Shown here piece after piece: positions 53,298-64,000 of a stretch of 64,000 nt of DNA (the first letter of the stretch is position 1; each line of letters begins with the position of its first letter). The DNA is from Marsupella aquatica (lineage: Eukaryota; Marchantiophyta): the NCBI GenBank assembly GCA_973895155.1, contig OZ316891.1, positions 18,848,001 to 18,912,000 of the forward strand, read 5' to 3'. A model generated the notes under the pieces. That model had not been told where the DNA came from, searched no databases, and saw only the letters and a program-made list of their open reading frames with translations. The position numbers and the translations under genes were made by a program.

Positions 53298-56200
53298 CTA
53301 ACGGGAATGCTTCTGGACGCGGCTGATCCTTGGTCTTGCAACGACCTCGAGAGGGTAAAGCTTTTGGGTGGTGAGGTAACCCTCATCTTCAACTAAAGAC
53401 TTATCATGCTTAGGCAAGGTGCAGTGGAAGTGTTGCAGGTAAGTGGCGATGAAACTGCAGACCATGGTTGTCGCTTGCAACGCTCCGGCACACCTCCGCC
53501 TGCCCAGCCCGAAAGGAATCAGCTCGAAGTTGTTCACTCCCATGTCCAGTTCTGGAGCATTCATGAATCGGTCCGGAATCCATTCGTCCCATTTTGCCCA
53601 TCTCGTCTTGTCGTTGTTAATCCCATATATATTGATTAGCACCTGCTCTTCCAACGACGACAATGACGGTCAGTTCAGCTTCCAGGCTCACGCAAAAAAA
53701 TGATATTAGTTCGAGTATTGATTATTTGTTAGTTCCAGTTCCATACAGGTAAATAGTGCACTTGATGAACTTCTCCCACATGGTTGATCACCGTTTCCCA
53801 TATTTAATGTTAAAGAGATCATGTAGTTCTCGTACTTAAGATTTCTTTACTTGAACCTTCAATACATATGCATTCATAAAGTGATTAAGATCGGTCAGTT
53901 ACATCCTTCTCACATGGCGACAATCTGATAATAGGGCATCTCGATAAGCAGCCATACCAAGACAAGGCTTTCTCATAACTCGCTTATGGGAACTCCCCTG
54001 AAGTCCTGGGCTGGGAGACTTTTGGATATCTTAAGGATAGCCAGTAAGCTCAACACTTAATTAAGAATCCTCACAGTTTTCTTAAGATTTGGGCACAAAT
54101 CCAGTATTTGAAAATCTGAGATTGACGGTGACTTGACGTGGTGATGGTTGTTGCATATGAAATGGCGGCTTACCTAGAAGGAATGAAATTAAAGAGCAAA
54201 TAATTATGTGTTATGAGAGTGAAATGAGACCATAAACCCCTGCCTTCCAGAGCGGAGCAACGCTGCTTTCCCAAAACCAGAGTTCGAGGTTGAACTTTCC
54301 ACCATGGCCAAGCTTTGGGACGCCTAATGAAGTTTGATCAGAAACATTGTGGACCAACATTTAAATCCTTGAACAAATCTGGTAACTGTAAGAAGTAAGA
54401 ACAAAACACTAATCGACATCCAGAGTCTCGTGTCCTCCGTTGGTGCGGACAATTCGGAATCTCGTTATCGCACTTAATCTAACGTGATGAGTTCTATTTG
54501 TGTCAAATTTCATGACACGTTCGTGCATTAAGCCTAAAGTCTTGCCTCGGTCGGCGGGACCCTACTCTGGCTCTTTCAGTGTGAACATCAAATCCAAGAC
54601 ATGATCGATCGAGCCATGATTGACATTGTAGAAGTTTCCTGAGCGCGAATCCGTTCCATAACGTAACGCGAAAACCCACAACCTACAGGTCAGAATCATT
54701 CTGAGAATCGTGGAAAGATAGACGAACCTGCCAGCCCTTTGGGATGTCGTAGCCCCCAATGGTGATGTCCTCCTCCACCTCGCGCGGTGGCATTAAAACA
54801 ATCGGACAATGCAATCTCAACGTCTCCTTCAAAATGGCGTCCAGGAATGGTAGATTGGGTAAATCGCTTTCCTTCACACTGCGGCTCCCCACGACCTTCT
54901 GAATCTCTTGGTACAGCCGATCCTGCGTAAATCAAAGTAACCTGGATCAATGAACCTTTCACAACCTTCTTGGTCCTAGGTAGCAACATCATACAGTTGT
55001 CAGGAAATCCTAAACAGGCGTCCTGCAGTCAACAGATAAGTCTGGAATTCAGCGACTTCCGCAGCCAACGGCCTGCGAATTTTGAATTACAAATGGAACA
55101 TTTCGAATGGATGGCTGAAATATACACTAAGAGAAATTCCAGAACAAATCATTAGATAATTTCACTTGGGTTTAATAGTGATCGTTTAGAATAGCATGAA
55201 TCAGACTAAATTTTCAGAATTGAAGACGAAACTAATAATGGCTAAATCCAAGAAATCAATACAGTTGTGATACAAGGTGGGTGAAACTTAGTAATTAACA
55301 CTTCTCATCCAACTGCATCGCCAGCTGTACGTGCTATTTAGCTCCCTAACACGACTGTGCTGGCAACACATGTGCTCCAAGTTCTGTACTAATATTGACG
55401 GACACTGACATACATAATAATATGGTTCTACATCTGCGTTGTGGTAAATGTCATTAACACTTCAGAAATTCCTCGGAAGGCTACCCCATATTCGGTTCGT
55501 TACCCTCCTCAATCTTCATTTGAGTGAATTCAAAATCTCCGCCCCATTCCCCATTAAATTCTATATTTACGTCTTAGAAACAGCCAACAGCAATCTGGCA
55601 TTTCGGACATACCTGAACATCCTGATCCCTCGCAAGCTCATACATGGCCCATTCTATAGAGACGAGAGAAGTGTCCGAGCCCTCAATGATCGGCTCCCAG
55701 GTGAGTAGCTCGAGATTCACACTGTTAAGATCCGTCTCGACTGTCAACATATGTTCCAGAAATCCTCCCTTCGGACCCTGCATTCATTGATATCATTCAA
55801 GAGCAAAGTTGTTAAGCCCGGACATCCACACGTCGGACCCCATATTGGTTTTATCATTCAAGAGCACCGTTTGTTAGGTTGCGTCATATCTTTTGCTGCC
55901 TGTTTCCTAAACAATTAGAACTGGAAATCTAAGTAGCTCTAGACCAGAATCTCGAGCAAGCCTCGCGATAAATTAGTGTTTTTAGAGAAAGAGGAAAGTC
56001 ACCCAGACATCTACATAAGAGCTAAAACATTAAATCCATGAAAACTTCTAGAGTTCTGTTAATAGAGCTAGCTACTGTTAATACCTTTGACAAAAAACAG
56101 TCCTGGCCTGTCTCAATGGTATCGCCCTCGATAGAGTCTTGACGTGTAACGGCAGTCAAAGCCGGAGAGATTCAACCTTCGACGTACCGCACCTTCTACG

Positions 56201-58940
56201 TTTTAAACTAGGTATCTAGAGTATTTATTGGAAGATATTGCGTTCAGTGGTAAATAATATCGTTCTCGAATGATACTGCTGGGAAGCTAATATAACATTA
56301 GATCAAGTCCTGCAGCTATAGCAGGCATGCACATACACCCCACATGGATAGATTCTCTGGATCAAGGTGAATCAAGCACAGTAGAAAAGCCGACAGCATC
56401 GCTACTGCTCACTCGGACAGCAAGCTTGTGTGGGGAGCAACAGTAGCGGCTGCTCCGTGTGTACAAACCTGCAACTCGAGATGCCGGCGTTTCTGTTCGA
56501 TGAGGGCCCGGACCACGAAGGATCGCACTTTTGCAACGTCCACTACTTTCTTCTCGAAGGCGGGGTTTGGGAGCCAGTTAAGCAACGGTAGAAAATCCCG
56601 CCAGTCCACAGTGATGACAGACTTCATGGGATTCACGACCAGATGATCAAAAATGTCCCATAGCTCCAAGTTTCCCAACTCCGGCACGTACACACTCTCC
56701 GGAACGTAACCCAGGATCTGAAGACAGTTTACGTTACAACGAGCTAACAAGAATCAGATGCTTGTCACAACAAACCACAAGAAGGCATCATGTGCATACT
56801 ATGGTGTCGGCGTAGTTAACATCGAGGAAAGACAAGGAAGTCCTAGTATGAGCTAGCAGTTTGGTGAGCTTCATTGGAAGGTACAGGAACTAGGCGGGGA
56901 ACTAAGACGGCGGATCTGCCAGAGGGCCGGGGAGCACGTTCAAACACAGTCTGCAGGGGGTGGAAGGGAAAGTGCTAAAAAATCACTAATAGACGATGTT
57001 AAACTGTGCTATTAATGATCAAAACATCAAACTTTCCTTGTTATCGCTAAAATGCTCAGTTTCCCGCTCCGGGGCAGGCCAAGGTCAGACTGAGAAGTGA
57101 AGACAGTCTTGAACAGAACGGGGGTCTAAATGTTTAAAGAGGCAATAGGAATGATATCAGATACCAATGAAACCTTTTGGCACCCGGGTAGAAAGGAAAA
57201 ACAGGATTGAAGTAATATATGGTCATGATCAGTCAATTGTAGCAACACAAGGCATGAATGAATGATAGCCTGAGATAGAGAACCTGGTGCATCACGAAGT
57301 GGAATAAGTAGTGCTTGATAGATTCTCTGACGTTCACCAGGCCAGATGATCCGTCTAGTTTCAGAAAGACTCCATCTACAACACTCTCCAGCAATTGCTC
57401 GCGAAGGAAACTCATCGATTTCTGCGCAGCAAGTCAACCAATTGCAGAGATTTTGAACGAAACTCGACGATTGCCTAGATGACGCAGCTACATTATGTAC
57501 TTACGTTTTCTCTCATGACATGCACTGAATTCAGACCCGACCTACCCACAAACTAACCAATTCATGTTCATGACAAATTTATTCCAATGTAAACCTTCCA
57601 AGGTACGCTCTTGCTACTTCAACAAGATCAGCACGAGCTCTGGGAGGTATTTTAACGAGCGAGAAGAAACTTGTCTAGATACTAGATACCAGAAGAGCAC
57701 AAACCTGGGGAGCGCTTGCCAGAACTCGGCTTGAAAGCAGCTTCTTCAGCTTGCGGTACTCATCGCCATAATCACTTAGTGCTACGAGATTCTTGTCCTT
57801 AGACCAAACTTTCAGATTACTCAGAAGTTTCCTCTTGGACAATTTTTCGAACTTCGTCACGGCAGCCTTTACATTCATCCATCATGCCACCAAAATTCAG
57901 AGGGGTTCATCGAGATAATTCTTAATTCTAAAACTTCCAAGTTTTGAGCAAATAAGAGGGGAATATTATGCCGTTATTGATCTGCTTTGACTACGTGACT
58001 ACTAGCTTCATATGGCTTATGATTCATTCTAATTCTAACTTTTTGTGACAATTTAACAATTGTTTACCTCCTTAACAAGCTCTGGAGAGGTAATGACGAC
58101 GTATTTGAAGGGACCGAGGTTGAGCTGAAAAATGGGCCCAAATTTCTCGGAGAGGTCGGTTATTGTTCGGTGAGGCTTCTGCGATTTCAGCTGCAGCAAG
58201 TTTCCAATAAGTGGCAACCCACCCGGCACACCTGTACATCATATTTGACGCACAGTGGAGAAAATCGTTTTAGGTGAACGTTTTGCAAGAAAACGCTCAC
58301 TGTAGAAACAGAAAATAAGTAAATAAATTGCCGATGAACATGCGTTAGTAATCTCAATTAAAGTAGTAACGAAATTTTCAAAATCGTTCCCTCAAGATCA
58401 CTCGGAGATTTGTCTAAATTTTAACACTTTCCCTGGAGCCGACTATCCATTACCGCCCAAGGAGAACGTGCGAAGCCGAGGGATCGAGTCTTCGGTATTC
58501 AGGAACAGGGAAAGAAACGGCTATATGAAGACAAAGATCGGAAGATTCATGACATCAACCAATTTTGGGCTGGACGTATCAGCTAGTGGTCATTCACGTA
58601 CTGCATAATAAATCATTTACCCCAGGCTGCTATGGACCTAGCTATCGACCTACTTTGAACAGATGAACACTTGCCACAACCGACCTGGAGGGTAATGCTT
58701 TCGTGTCTTGGAGTATCGACTTCTGAAGAGAGTGGTGAAGCCGCCCACCACAAGCACGAGGACCAAGAAGAGAACCGTCAACAAAGAATTCTGCCGCAGC
58801 TGCTCTAGCAGCGTCAGAACAATTTGATTCATGGAGCTCTGAGAAGACTGATCTGCAGAAGCCGCCAAGTCTCTCGCAGCCTCTCCGTAAATCTGTTCGG
58901 AATGGGGCTGTGCCATGTCGAGCTGATTGATACGGTCCAA
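53298..58940 (-). CDS. Cytochrome P450, ent-kaurene oxidase-like (CYP701 type), eight exons
   Basis: Exons 58685-58940, 58068-58231, 57705-57866, 57284-57421, 56469-56717, 55613-55777, 54728-54922 and 53298-53642 join in frame to 557 aa with GT-AG ends. Residues ~53-72 form a membrane anchor (LLTVLFLVLVLVVGGFTT), then the proline hinge (HYPPGVPGGLPLIGN). CYP701-like segments include LLQLKSQKPHRTITDLSEKF, AVTKFEKLSKRKLLSNLK, ESVYVPELG with VDWRDFLPLLNWLPNP, and YLTTQKLYPLEVVARPR. P450 signatures: I helix EGSDTS (356-360), KETLR (ExxR, Glu411/Arg414), PDRF (466-469), and heme loop FGLGRRRCAG with Cys494. The family oxidises ent-kaurene to ent-kaurenoic acid, a gibberellin precursor, in plastid envelope or ER. 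The frame is intact. A second start at Met37 is possible. CYP701 assignment is by recalled family pattern. Confidence 0.9.
53643..54727 (-). other. Last intron of the P450 gene (~1.1 kb)
   Basis: It is bounded by donor GTTCGT (after PKGWQ) and an acceptor ending GAAGAGCAG. No transposon end was recognised. The other introns are 178-835 bp. Confidence 0.8.
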
Positions 58941-59218
58941 AGCTGAGCTCTTGATTGATGCGGCCTCACCGACGGGGTATGTTCACAGCGCGTAACGTAC
59001 ATCAGAGTCCTTTGAAGCTCGTCAGCCTGAGCTGGGATGCATCGTCGACTAACTTGACATGCTGGGAAAGCCAATCTTTGACAATTCAGGGACCGAGGCC
59101 GAAAAGGTGCTTTCGAGCAGCTTCAATTGAGCATTGGATCTCGGCAGGAGCAGCAGTACCTCTATACAGTCAAGTCATCGTCTAGATCGATCTGCTGCAA
59201 GGAGAATATTCTTAACCC

Positions 59219-59228
59219 TCAATATAAA
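59219..59228 (-). promoter_or_regulatory. Candidate TATA box of the P450 gene
   Basis: CTTTATATTG on the minus strand lies about 280 bp upstream of the P450 start codon. The distance is long but usable with a ~250-base leader. Support is weak. Confidence 0.25.
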
Positions 59229-59380
59229 GGGTATGCCTACATGCTAGCTGCTTTTATCTACAGTGGCGGTCAACTGATCAAAAATTCCTACTCCACACCT
59301 TTCAACGTACACATCGAGCGAATACAAAACTACATTACTTGAGCGGCTTTTTCAAGGCCCAAAGATTGCCAAGCTCGGTT

Positions 59381-59608
59381 GGCTACAGTAGATCCGAAAC
59401 CAGACAGGACTAAAGTGCGTCCTGAATCGAATCGAAGGAAAGCGCTCATTCGAAGGCTAACAATTGATGCTTCCCTTGTTCACCGGGGGCTACCGACAGT
59501 GGCTACAGTAGATCCCAAACAAGACAGGACTAAAGTGTGTACTGAATCGAAGGAAAATGCTCATTCGAAGGCTGATAATCGATACTTTCCTTGTCAACGG
59601 GGGCTACA
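59381..59608 (+). repeat. 120-bp tandem duplication
   Basis: GGCTACAGTAGATCCGAAAC starts copies at 59381 and 59501. Both include GACAGGACTAAAGTG, GCTCATTCGAAGGCT and GGGGGCTAC. They differ by about one base in ten. Confidence 0.8.
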
Positions 59609-59805
59609 AAAGAAGGGCTAATGAAGCAAGTGTTAGAACTTTCAACAGCATTGCATTGGACAGGCTGGGAATAGAACTTAGGACGGACCTGCTAGGAATA
59701 GAACATAGGACAACCTGCTAGGAATAGGCATAGAACTTAGGACTAGAACAACCTGCTAGGAATAGGAATAGAACTTAGGACCTCCTCTGTAATGCGCGAT
59801 CCTTA

Positions 59806-60141
59806 GGGCTGTCTTGCATGTGCAAGAGTCCTCAAAAAAGCGGCCCTTACCAGCCCACAAATGTCGGGAAAAAGTGCAAACCAAATCTACCAGGAGTGGG
59901 GAGCAGATACACGGGAAAAACGTCCAGAAGTCTGGGTCAAAGACGACGTGTTATGTCTACCATTTTGTTTTATTATGATTTGAAGGTTGGGGACCTCAAG
60001 GGCCGGAAATTTTCCGGCCCTTGCCCTTGCAACTCCACCAAAGATGGCGTCAAGACTGCCGAACTGTCGCTTGATTAAAGAAAGGCCACGGGTTCATTTC
60101 AGGGCCGGAAACCAAAAGACCTTGTACATGCAAGACGGCCC
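59806..60141. mobile_element. PIF/Harbinger-type (Tourist-like) MITE, 336 bp
   Basis: Ends GGGCTGTCTTGCATGTGCAA and CTTGTACATGCAAGACGGCCC are inverted repeats. TTA flanks both sides (59803-59805 and 60142-60144), the 3-bp target duplication of this superfamily. The surrounding TRIM LTR resumes on each side. Near the centre CAAGGGCCGGAAA, T, TTTCCGGCCCTTG forms a 27-bp perfect palindrome (59997-60023). Confidence 0.85.
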
Positions 60142-60586
60142 TTAATGCTCTACCATTGAGGGCCCATCATTCCTACATCCATTATCAGTGGAATGATAGT
60201 AATGCTTATAGTAATGCTGATAGCAATGCTTACCACTGAGCTACACCCTAAACCCTAAAGCTACAAGCCCATCATGCCTCGATCCCTTTCCTTTCCAACA
60301 CCCTGAGTGTGATTCATTTCCAACACCCTCAGCCACACATTTCCAACACCCTACATTTCCAACACCCTCCCTTGAGCCACACTCGCTTCAAGATACATTC
60401 ATATTTTGAGGGCCATCATGCCTACATCTATTGTCAGTTGAGTGTGGTTCATTTCCAACATTCTTTCTTGAGCCACATTCCCAACACCCTTTGAGTGTGG
60501 TTCATTTCCAACATTCTTTCTTGAGCCACATTCCCAACACCCTCTCTTGACAGAGCCACATTGGCTTCAAGAGACATTCCTATTTT

Positions 60587-60599
60587 GGCTCTCATACCA
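60587..60599 (-). other. Primer-binding site of the minus-strand TRIM
   Basis: TGGTATGAGAGCC on the minus strand abuts the LTR end CA. It differs from the 8781 site by one base. Confidence 0.7.
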
Positions 60600-60739
60600 T
60601 GTTGGAACTTTCAATAGCATGGACTCACTGGCTAGGAATTGAAACTAGGATCTCCCATGTACATCATAGTGCTCTACCACTGAGCTACAGGCCCATCATG
60701 TCTGCATCCATTACCAGTTCGAGTGTGACTCATTTCCAA

Positions 60740-61019
60740 TTATAGAAACAATGAGACGCAAACACAATACATACATGCACCTTCTTGGGAGGGAGTTCTT
60801 CCACAGCTTCAAACAAATTTAGAACATCTTTTTTAAATCCCATAACCCCGCCCGTAACAGAAGTTACACATCATTGAGCATTTTTTAATCTAACTTGTTA
60901 CCTGTATACTATGAAAAACTGTCTCATGAACCTTGTCAATACATACTTAGCTGACTGTACAATAAACCTAATCAACCTTTAATTGTGACCTTTAGTGGTG
61001 GACCTAGTCACCCAGCGTC
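60740..61019. other. Non-coding stretch
   Basis: AT-rich flank of the rearranged TRIM. No gene or element end was recognised. Confidence 0.4.
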
Positions 61020-61355
61020 TCCCCCCCCAATCCCAGTACTCATGCCTATTGTAAGTACCCTTGGTGCCCGAATGCCTACACGGAACTCCTTGAGCAAGCC
61101 ACTTGATGCCCCCGACACCGTTTGTGGGAACTCTCATTTGAAGCAGCACTTGCTCCTTAACCTGATAGTCACTCAACGATCTTCACTGCCTGCACAGGTA
61201 ACCAAACACCTCGATAAGTAACTTGTTATGATCCGAGATCCCCAAGACCATTGTCTTGACTCAACCTGAACAGTTGTTAGTAAGTAGGTTAGCAAACAGA
61301 TTCTCCCATGCCCGCATGGCCTTGCCATATTAAGCCAAAGCCAGAGCTAACCTCA

Positions 61356-61475
61356 GGGGTCTCACTATATGGATCCCTCCCCATCACCTGTGACTTTTTT
61401 TAGGCCTCGAACCCCCTAAAATTTAAGAAGAATTTTTTTTAACCCCTATAAGGTCTAAATCTAGGTCTAGAGATC
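61356..61475 (+). mobile_element. Truncated hAT-like MITE
   Basis: CCTCAGGGGTCTCAC and CCCCATCACCTGTGAC match the left end of the 47292 element. The right end is missing. Confidence 0.55.
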
Positions 61476-61478
61476 CAG

Positions 61479-61552
61479 CGCCCTCACCAATCCTAGCACC
61501 CTCACCAATCCCACCGCCCTCACCAATCCCAACGCCCTCACCAATCCCAGCA
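61479..61552 (+). repeat. 18-bp minisatellite, four units
   Basis: GCCCTCACCAATCCCAAC and close variants occur four times in a row, directly after the truncated MITE. Confidence 0.85.
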
Positions 61553-61727
61553 CCCACGCCTAAGTGCCCCTAGGGCCCAAATGCCTCCACGGAATACCTC
61601 GAGCAAGCAACCTAGTGCCCCGTGCACCACTATCGGCCCCTCCCATATGAAGCCGCACTTGCTCTCCAACATGACCGCTACTCAATGTTCAATCCTCACA
61701 GTCTGCACAAGCAACCAAGCATCTCGG

Positions 61728-63224
61728 TAAGTAACCCTTCAGGACCTAGATCTCCCAAGTCTAGCATCCTAACTCAAACTCAACAAACATTGACAAGTAG
61801 TTCAGCAATAGGTCCTCCCGATGCCATAAGCCAAAACCTGAACCAACGCCCACTATTTGTCCAGAACAACTCCTTCCTTGGGCGCAGCCCGGGTTCCTAG
61901 TCGCAAAACTCGACTACCTTAACACTTAGCTCCAACATCGCTGACTTTGACGCCGAGCTCCCTTATGGTCCAAGCCCGGATAGGCCATCCGGGGAGGACT
62001 GAGCATGGGGAGACTTGTGGGCAATGGGAAGTGGCGCTAGCGAAGGCAAGGCGCCAAGCTGGTGTCACGCACTAGGGACTTAGACTAGCTGAGAGCTAAT
62101 CAGGTTGAGGGGAAAAAGGGTTGGGCTTGAGGTCGACCGTCCGGAGCTTCGGACGGACTTTGAGTTTTGAGGGCTTGAGTGAGAGCTCCTCTTCAAGGGC
62201 CCAGGGCCAATGGAGTTGATGCCATGGACAACGGACGCTTGGGGAACAAGTTATGGCCCAATCCGGGTTTGGCCGGTCGGGGGCCCCTAGCGGCAATGTG
62301 ATCTGAGGGCCTAAACATGAGCACCGGGTCGGTCCAATCACAACGGGCTATAGCACTCCGCTTGCGAAAGCCTAACTACGAAGTTATGGGCGTTGCCAGT
62401 TGGTGGCACGCCCAAACATGCAGGATAGGGTCCGGGTTGGGGACCAAAAGTTTGGGGACCAAAGCTGGTCTGAGGGTGGCAGGTCTTAGGGTTTAGGGTT
62501 AAGGGTCTCCAGAAGTATATATATATATGAGGGAAGTGGTGTCTCCGTGGGGGCTAAGGGCGAACCGAAGTTGTGAGCCACGACGGTCGCGACACTAAGG
62601 AAAAATGTCAAACGGAAACGACAATAACTTCCCAACGAGAAGTCCGTTGGGAGACTTCTTGGGTCCGTTGGAAATCTCTCAAGGAGGGCTACATCCTCCT
62701 GAGCTTAGCTGAGTCTGGGGGCACTGTAGGTTCTTGAGGTTTGCGGGTGCTATCTTGCCCGCATGCCAAATCCTGCCGAAACAACAGCCAAGTCGCGTTG
62801 AGTCTCTCAAGGGAACTTGCATTGGGGAGGCAAGGCCAAGTAGGTATGGAGGTTGATTTCCAAGGACACTTGGCTCCTAGACCATCAATGGGGCGAGAAC
62901 CAAGAGTTGGTTGCTAGAGTCGAGGTCATTCTGGTCCCGCCGTGTAGGGACAAGCTTGGGACAAGCTTTAGGACAAGCTACGCTATTTGGGCCATGAGCA
63001 TGTCCTGGGGGTAGGGCGGTCAGTTGGTGATGGATAGGTACGAGGGGAAACTCAGGCTGCGCCCAAGGAAGGAGTTGTTCTGGACAAACACTGGGCGTGG
63101 GTTTTGGTTCCGGCTTATGGCATCAGGAGGACCTATCGTTGACCTACTTGTCAATGTCTATTGAGCTTGAGTTAGGATGCTAGACTTGGGAGATCTAGAT
63201 CCTGAAGGGTACTTACCGAGGTGT
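61728..63224. repeat. Large inverted repeat, arms ~165 bp, ~1.16-kb spacer
   Basis: The left arm (61728-61893, CTCGGTAAGTAACCCTTCAG to CTTCCTTGGGCGCAGCC) is matched in reverse by 63058-63224 (GCGCCCAAGGAAGGAGTTGT to GAAGGGTACTTACCGAG). Identity is roughly 90 per cent by eye. The spacer is moderately GC-rich with only short frames. It could be part of a larger DNA transposon or an old inverted insertion; no target duplication was found. Confidence 0.75.
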
Positions 63225-64000
63225 GATGGGTACCCCGTCACGGGAAGTCACACATAACAGGTCGCAGAGGCCTTTGCATTGTTAATAGCCACTGTAAATA
63301 AGCCATTTTTTTAATTTTCAAGTTAATTCCATCCTTTCAAGTTGGTGCTGCCAGGAGGACTTTACTTTATTTTATTCTCTTCTCAGAATTGTTCTAAATG
63401 GTCACGGCAACCTAGGGGGGGAAAATAGGTGGCCTTGCCATTTCGCTTGAACCATTGTCAAGTTCCCCCTATAAGTCCAAGAGGTTAACTTTTCTTTTTG
63501 GGGTTAAATGGGTATAACCACAACAAGGGCCAAAAGAAGAGAATGAGTTCTTTTGAGAGGTTTAAAGTTTTTTGGAGTAAAGGGGCATTGAGGAAAGGGA
63601 GTGAAGAAGTCCATAAGGGGCAGCCCCGGTGGGCGCCACCTGGCATCTCCATAAGGGCAGCCGGGGCGCATGGCGAGAAGGAAGTGGGGGGGATTAAACC
63701 CCCTTAGGAGCCCGCGAGTAGGACCAAAACAGGAAGTGGGGGGTTTCTTTTAAAAGCCCTCCTAAGGAGAGCACAGTCGGGAGGAAGAACATGCCGGGAG
63801 GAAGCAGCGGCAAGCCCATAGGGCTGCGTGCCCAGGGCATTTAGGGCTCCCATGAGTGAGGAGGGCATAGGGCCGCGTGCCCGAGGTGGTTATGGCCCGG
63901 CGAGTTGGGCGAGGCGGGGAGCCACCCGCGAGTGGCAGGGAGCATCAGGGCCTGGGGAGGGCCATGTAAGGGGAGCAGCCGGGACCCCCGCGAGTAAGCC
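63225..64000 (+). other. GC-rich repeat-like end of the window, possible LTR
   Basis: The inverted-repeat arm stops abruptly at TGTGATGGGTACCCCGTCAC, a start with the TG of an LTR and an inner inverted repeat (GTGATGGG/CCCGTCAC). The sequence then becomes purine- and G-rich, with GCCGGGG, GGCATAGGGC and GCGTGCCC motifs recurring. The far end is outside the window, so the element cannot be confirmed. The 69-codon frame at 63498-63707 is not considered a gene. Confidence 0.3.

Larger units (their letters stand above)
59631..60739 (-). mobile_element. Rearranged TRIM of the 8.6-kb family
   Basis: On the minus strand a 140-bp LTR (60739-60600) ends GTTCCAACA and is followed by TGGTATGAGAGCC, a one-base variant of the primer site. 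The tRNA-like block (GGGCCTGTAGCTCAGTGGTA) lies inside. The junction of purine tract and LTR start, GGGTGTTGGAAATG, is then repeated about seven times in truncated form down to 60.30 kb. A 3' LTR-like segment ends AGTTCTAACA at 59631. Its T-arm region is expanded as repeats of CCTAGCAGGTTGT (about 59690-59790), and a MITE sits at 59806-60141. No clean 5-bp target duplication was found. Confidence 0.75.
61020..61850 (+). repeat. Diverged ~310-bp direct repeat
   Basis: The segment from about 61035 (CCCAGTACTCATGCCTATTG, GCCCGAATGCCTACACGGAA, CCTGCACAGGTAACCAAACA) is repeated from about 61545 (CCCAGCACCCACGCCTAAGT, GGCCCAAATGCCTCCACGGA, CTGCACAAGCAACCAAGCAT). Between them lie a truncated hAT-like MITE start (CCTCAGGGGTCTCAC near 61356) and an 18-bp minisatellite. 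Confidence 0.7.

Noticed and set aside
62580-62600. Island palindrome outside the island (CGACGGTCGCGAC)
   Set aside because: The arms are short and the order of bases differs from the island motif; likely chance.

Overview
The window reads as nuclear DNA of a land plant. It holds GT-AG introns, an ent-kaurene oxidase-like P450, a secreted pectin methylesterase, short TTTAGGG-type telomere-like tracts and many plant-style transposable elements. An OsmC-family gene, low gene density and a DUF7869-type transposase gene suggest a bryophyte, lycophyte or fern rather than a flowering plant. That lineage is inference; no rRNA or plastid marker is present to settle it. Three host genes have clean reading frames with good splice sites: a pectinesterase (36871-39248, +, five exons), an OsmC-like organelle-targeted protein (42018-44219, -, last exon unresolved) and a CYP701-type P450 (53298-58940, -, eight exons, 557 aa). 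Almost everything else is mobile or repetitive. || Left part (1-12 kb): LINE remnants with the endonuclease part inverted against the reverse-transcriptase part (5.1-6.1 kb); a 28-bp tandem repeat; a ~120-bp satellite split by a GC-rich insertion (7.0-8.2 kb); and a tandem TRIM retrotransposon (8598-8995) whose LTR contains a tRNA-like sequence. || Central island (about 12.4-34.9 kb): minus-strand genes encode, in transcription order, two F-box-like segments, a ParB-like domain, an acidic and Lys/Ala/Glu-rich coiled coil, a Ulp1-family cysteine protease joined by splicing to an FCP1-like phosphatase domain, and two further decayed FCP1-like copies. These genes carry in-frame stops and frameshifts that the host genes lack. 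The island is studded with an ~18-bp palindrome close to GACGCGACTGGTCGCGTC. It lies in most introns of the minus-strand genes, about 23 times in a 2-kb minisatellite (22.44-24.43 kb), twice per unit in a 255-bp tandem array (27.0-28.0 kb), and around a plus-strand DUF7869/DUF8039-type transposase gene (30944-34340). This pairing of a palindrome family with ParB-like, Ulp1 and FCP1-like domains is the best candidate for an undescribed system, probably a large decaying mobile element. || Right part (44-64 kb): Mutator-like MITEs with perfect 9-bp target duplications, one a 1.48-kb foldback with ~700-bp arms; hAT-like MITEs; several tandem repeats; the P450; a second, heavily rearranged TRIM on the minus strand containing a PIF/Harbinger-type MITE; and a repeat-rich 61-64 kb end with a large inverted repeat. 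No CRISPR array, rRNA or confident tRNA gene was seen.
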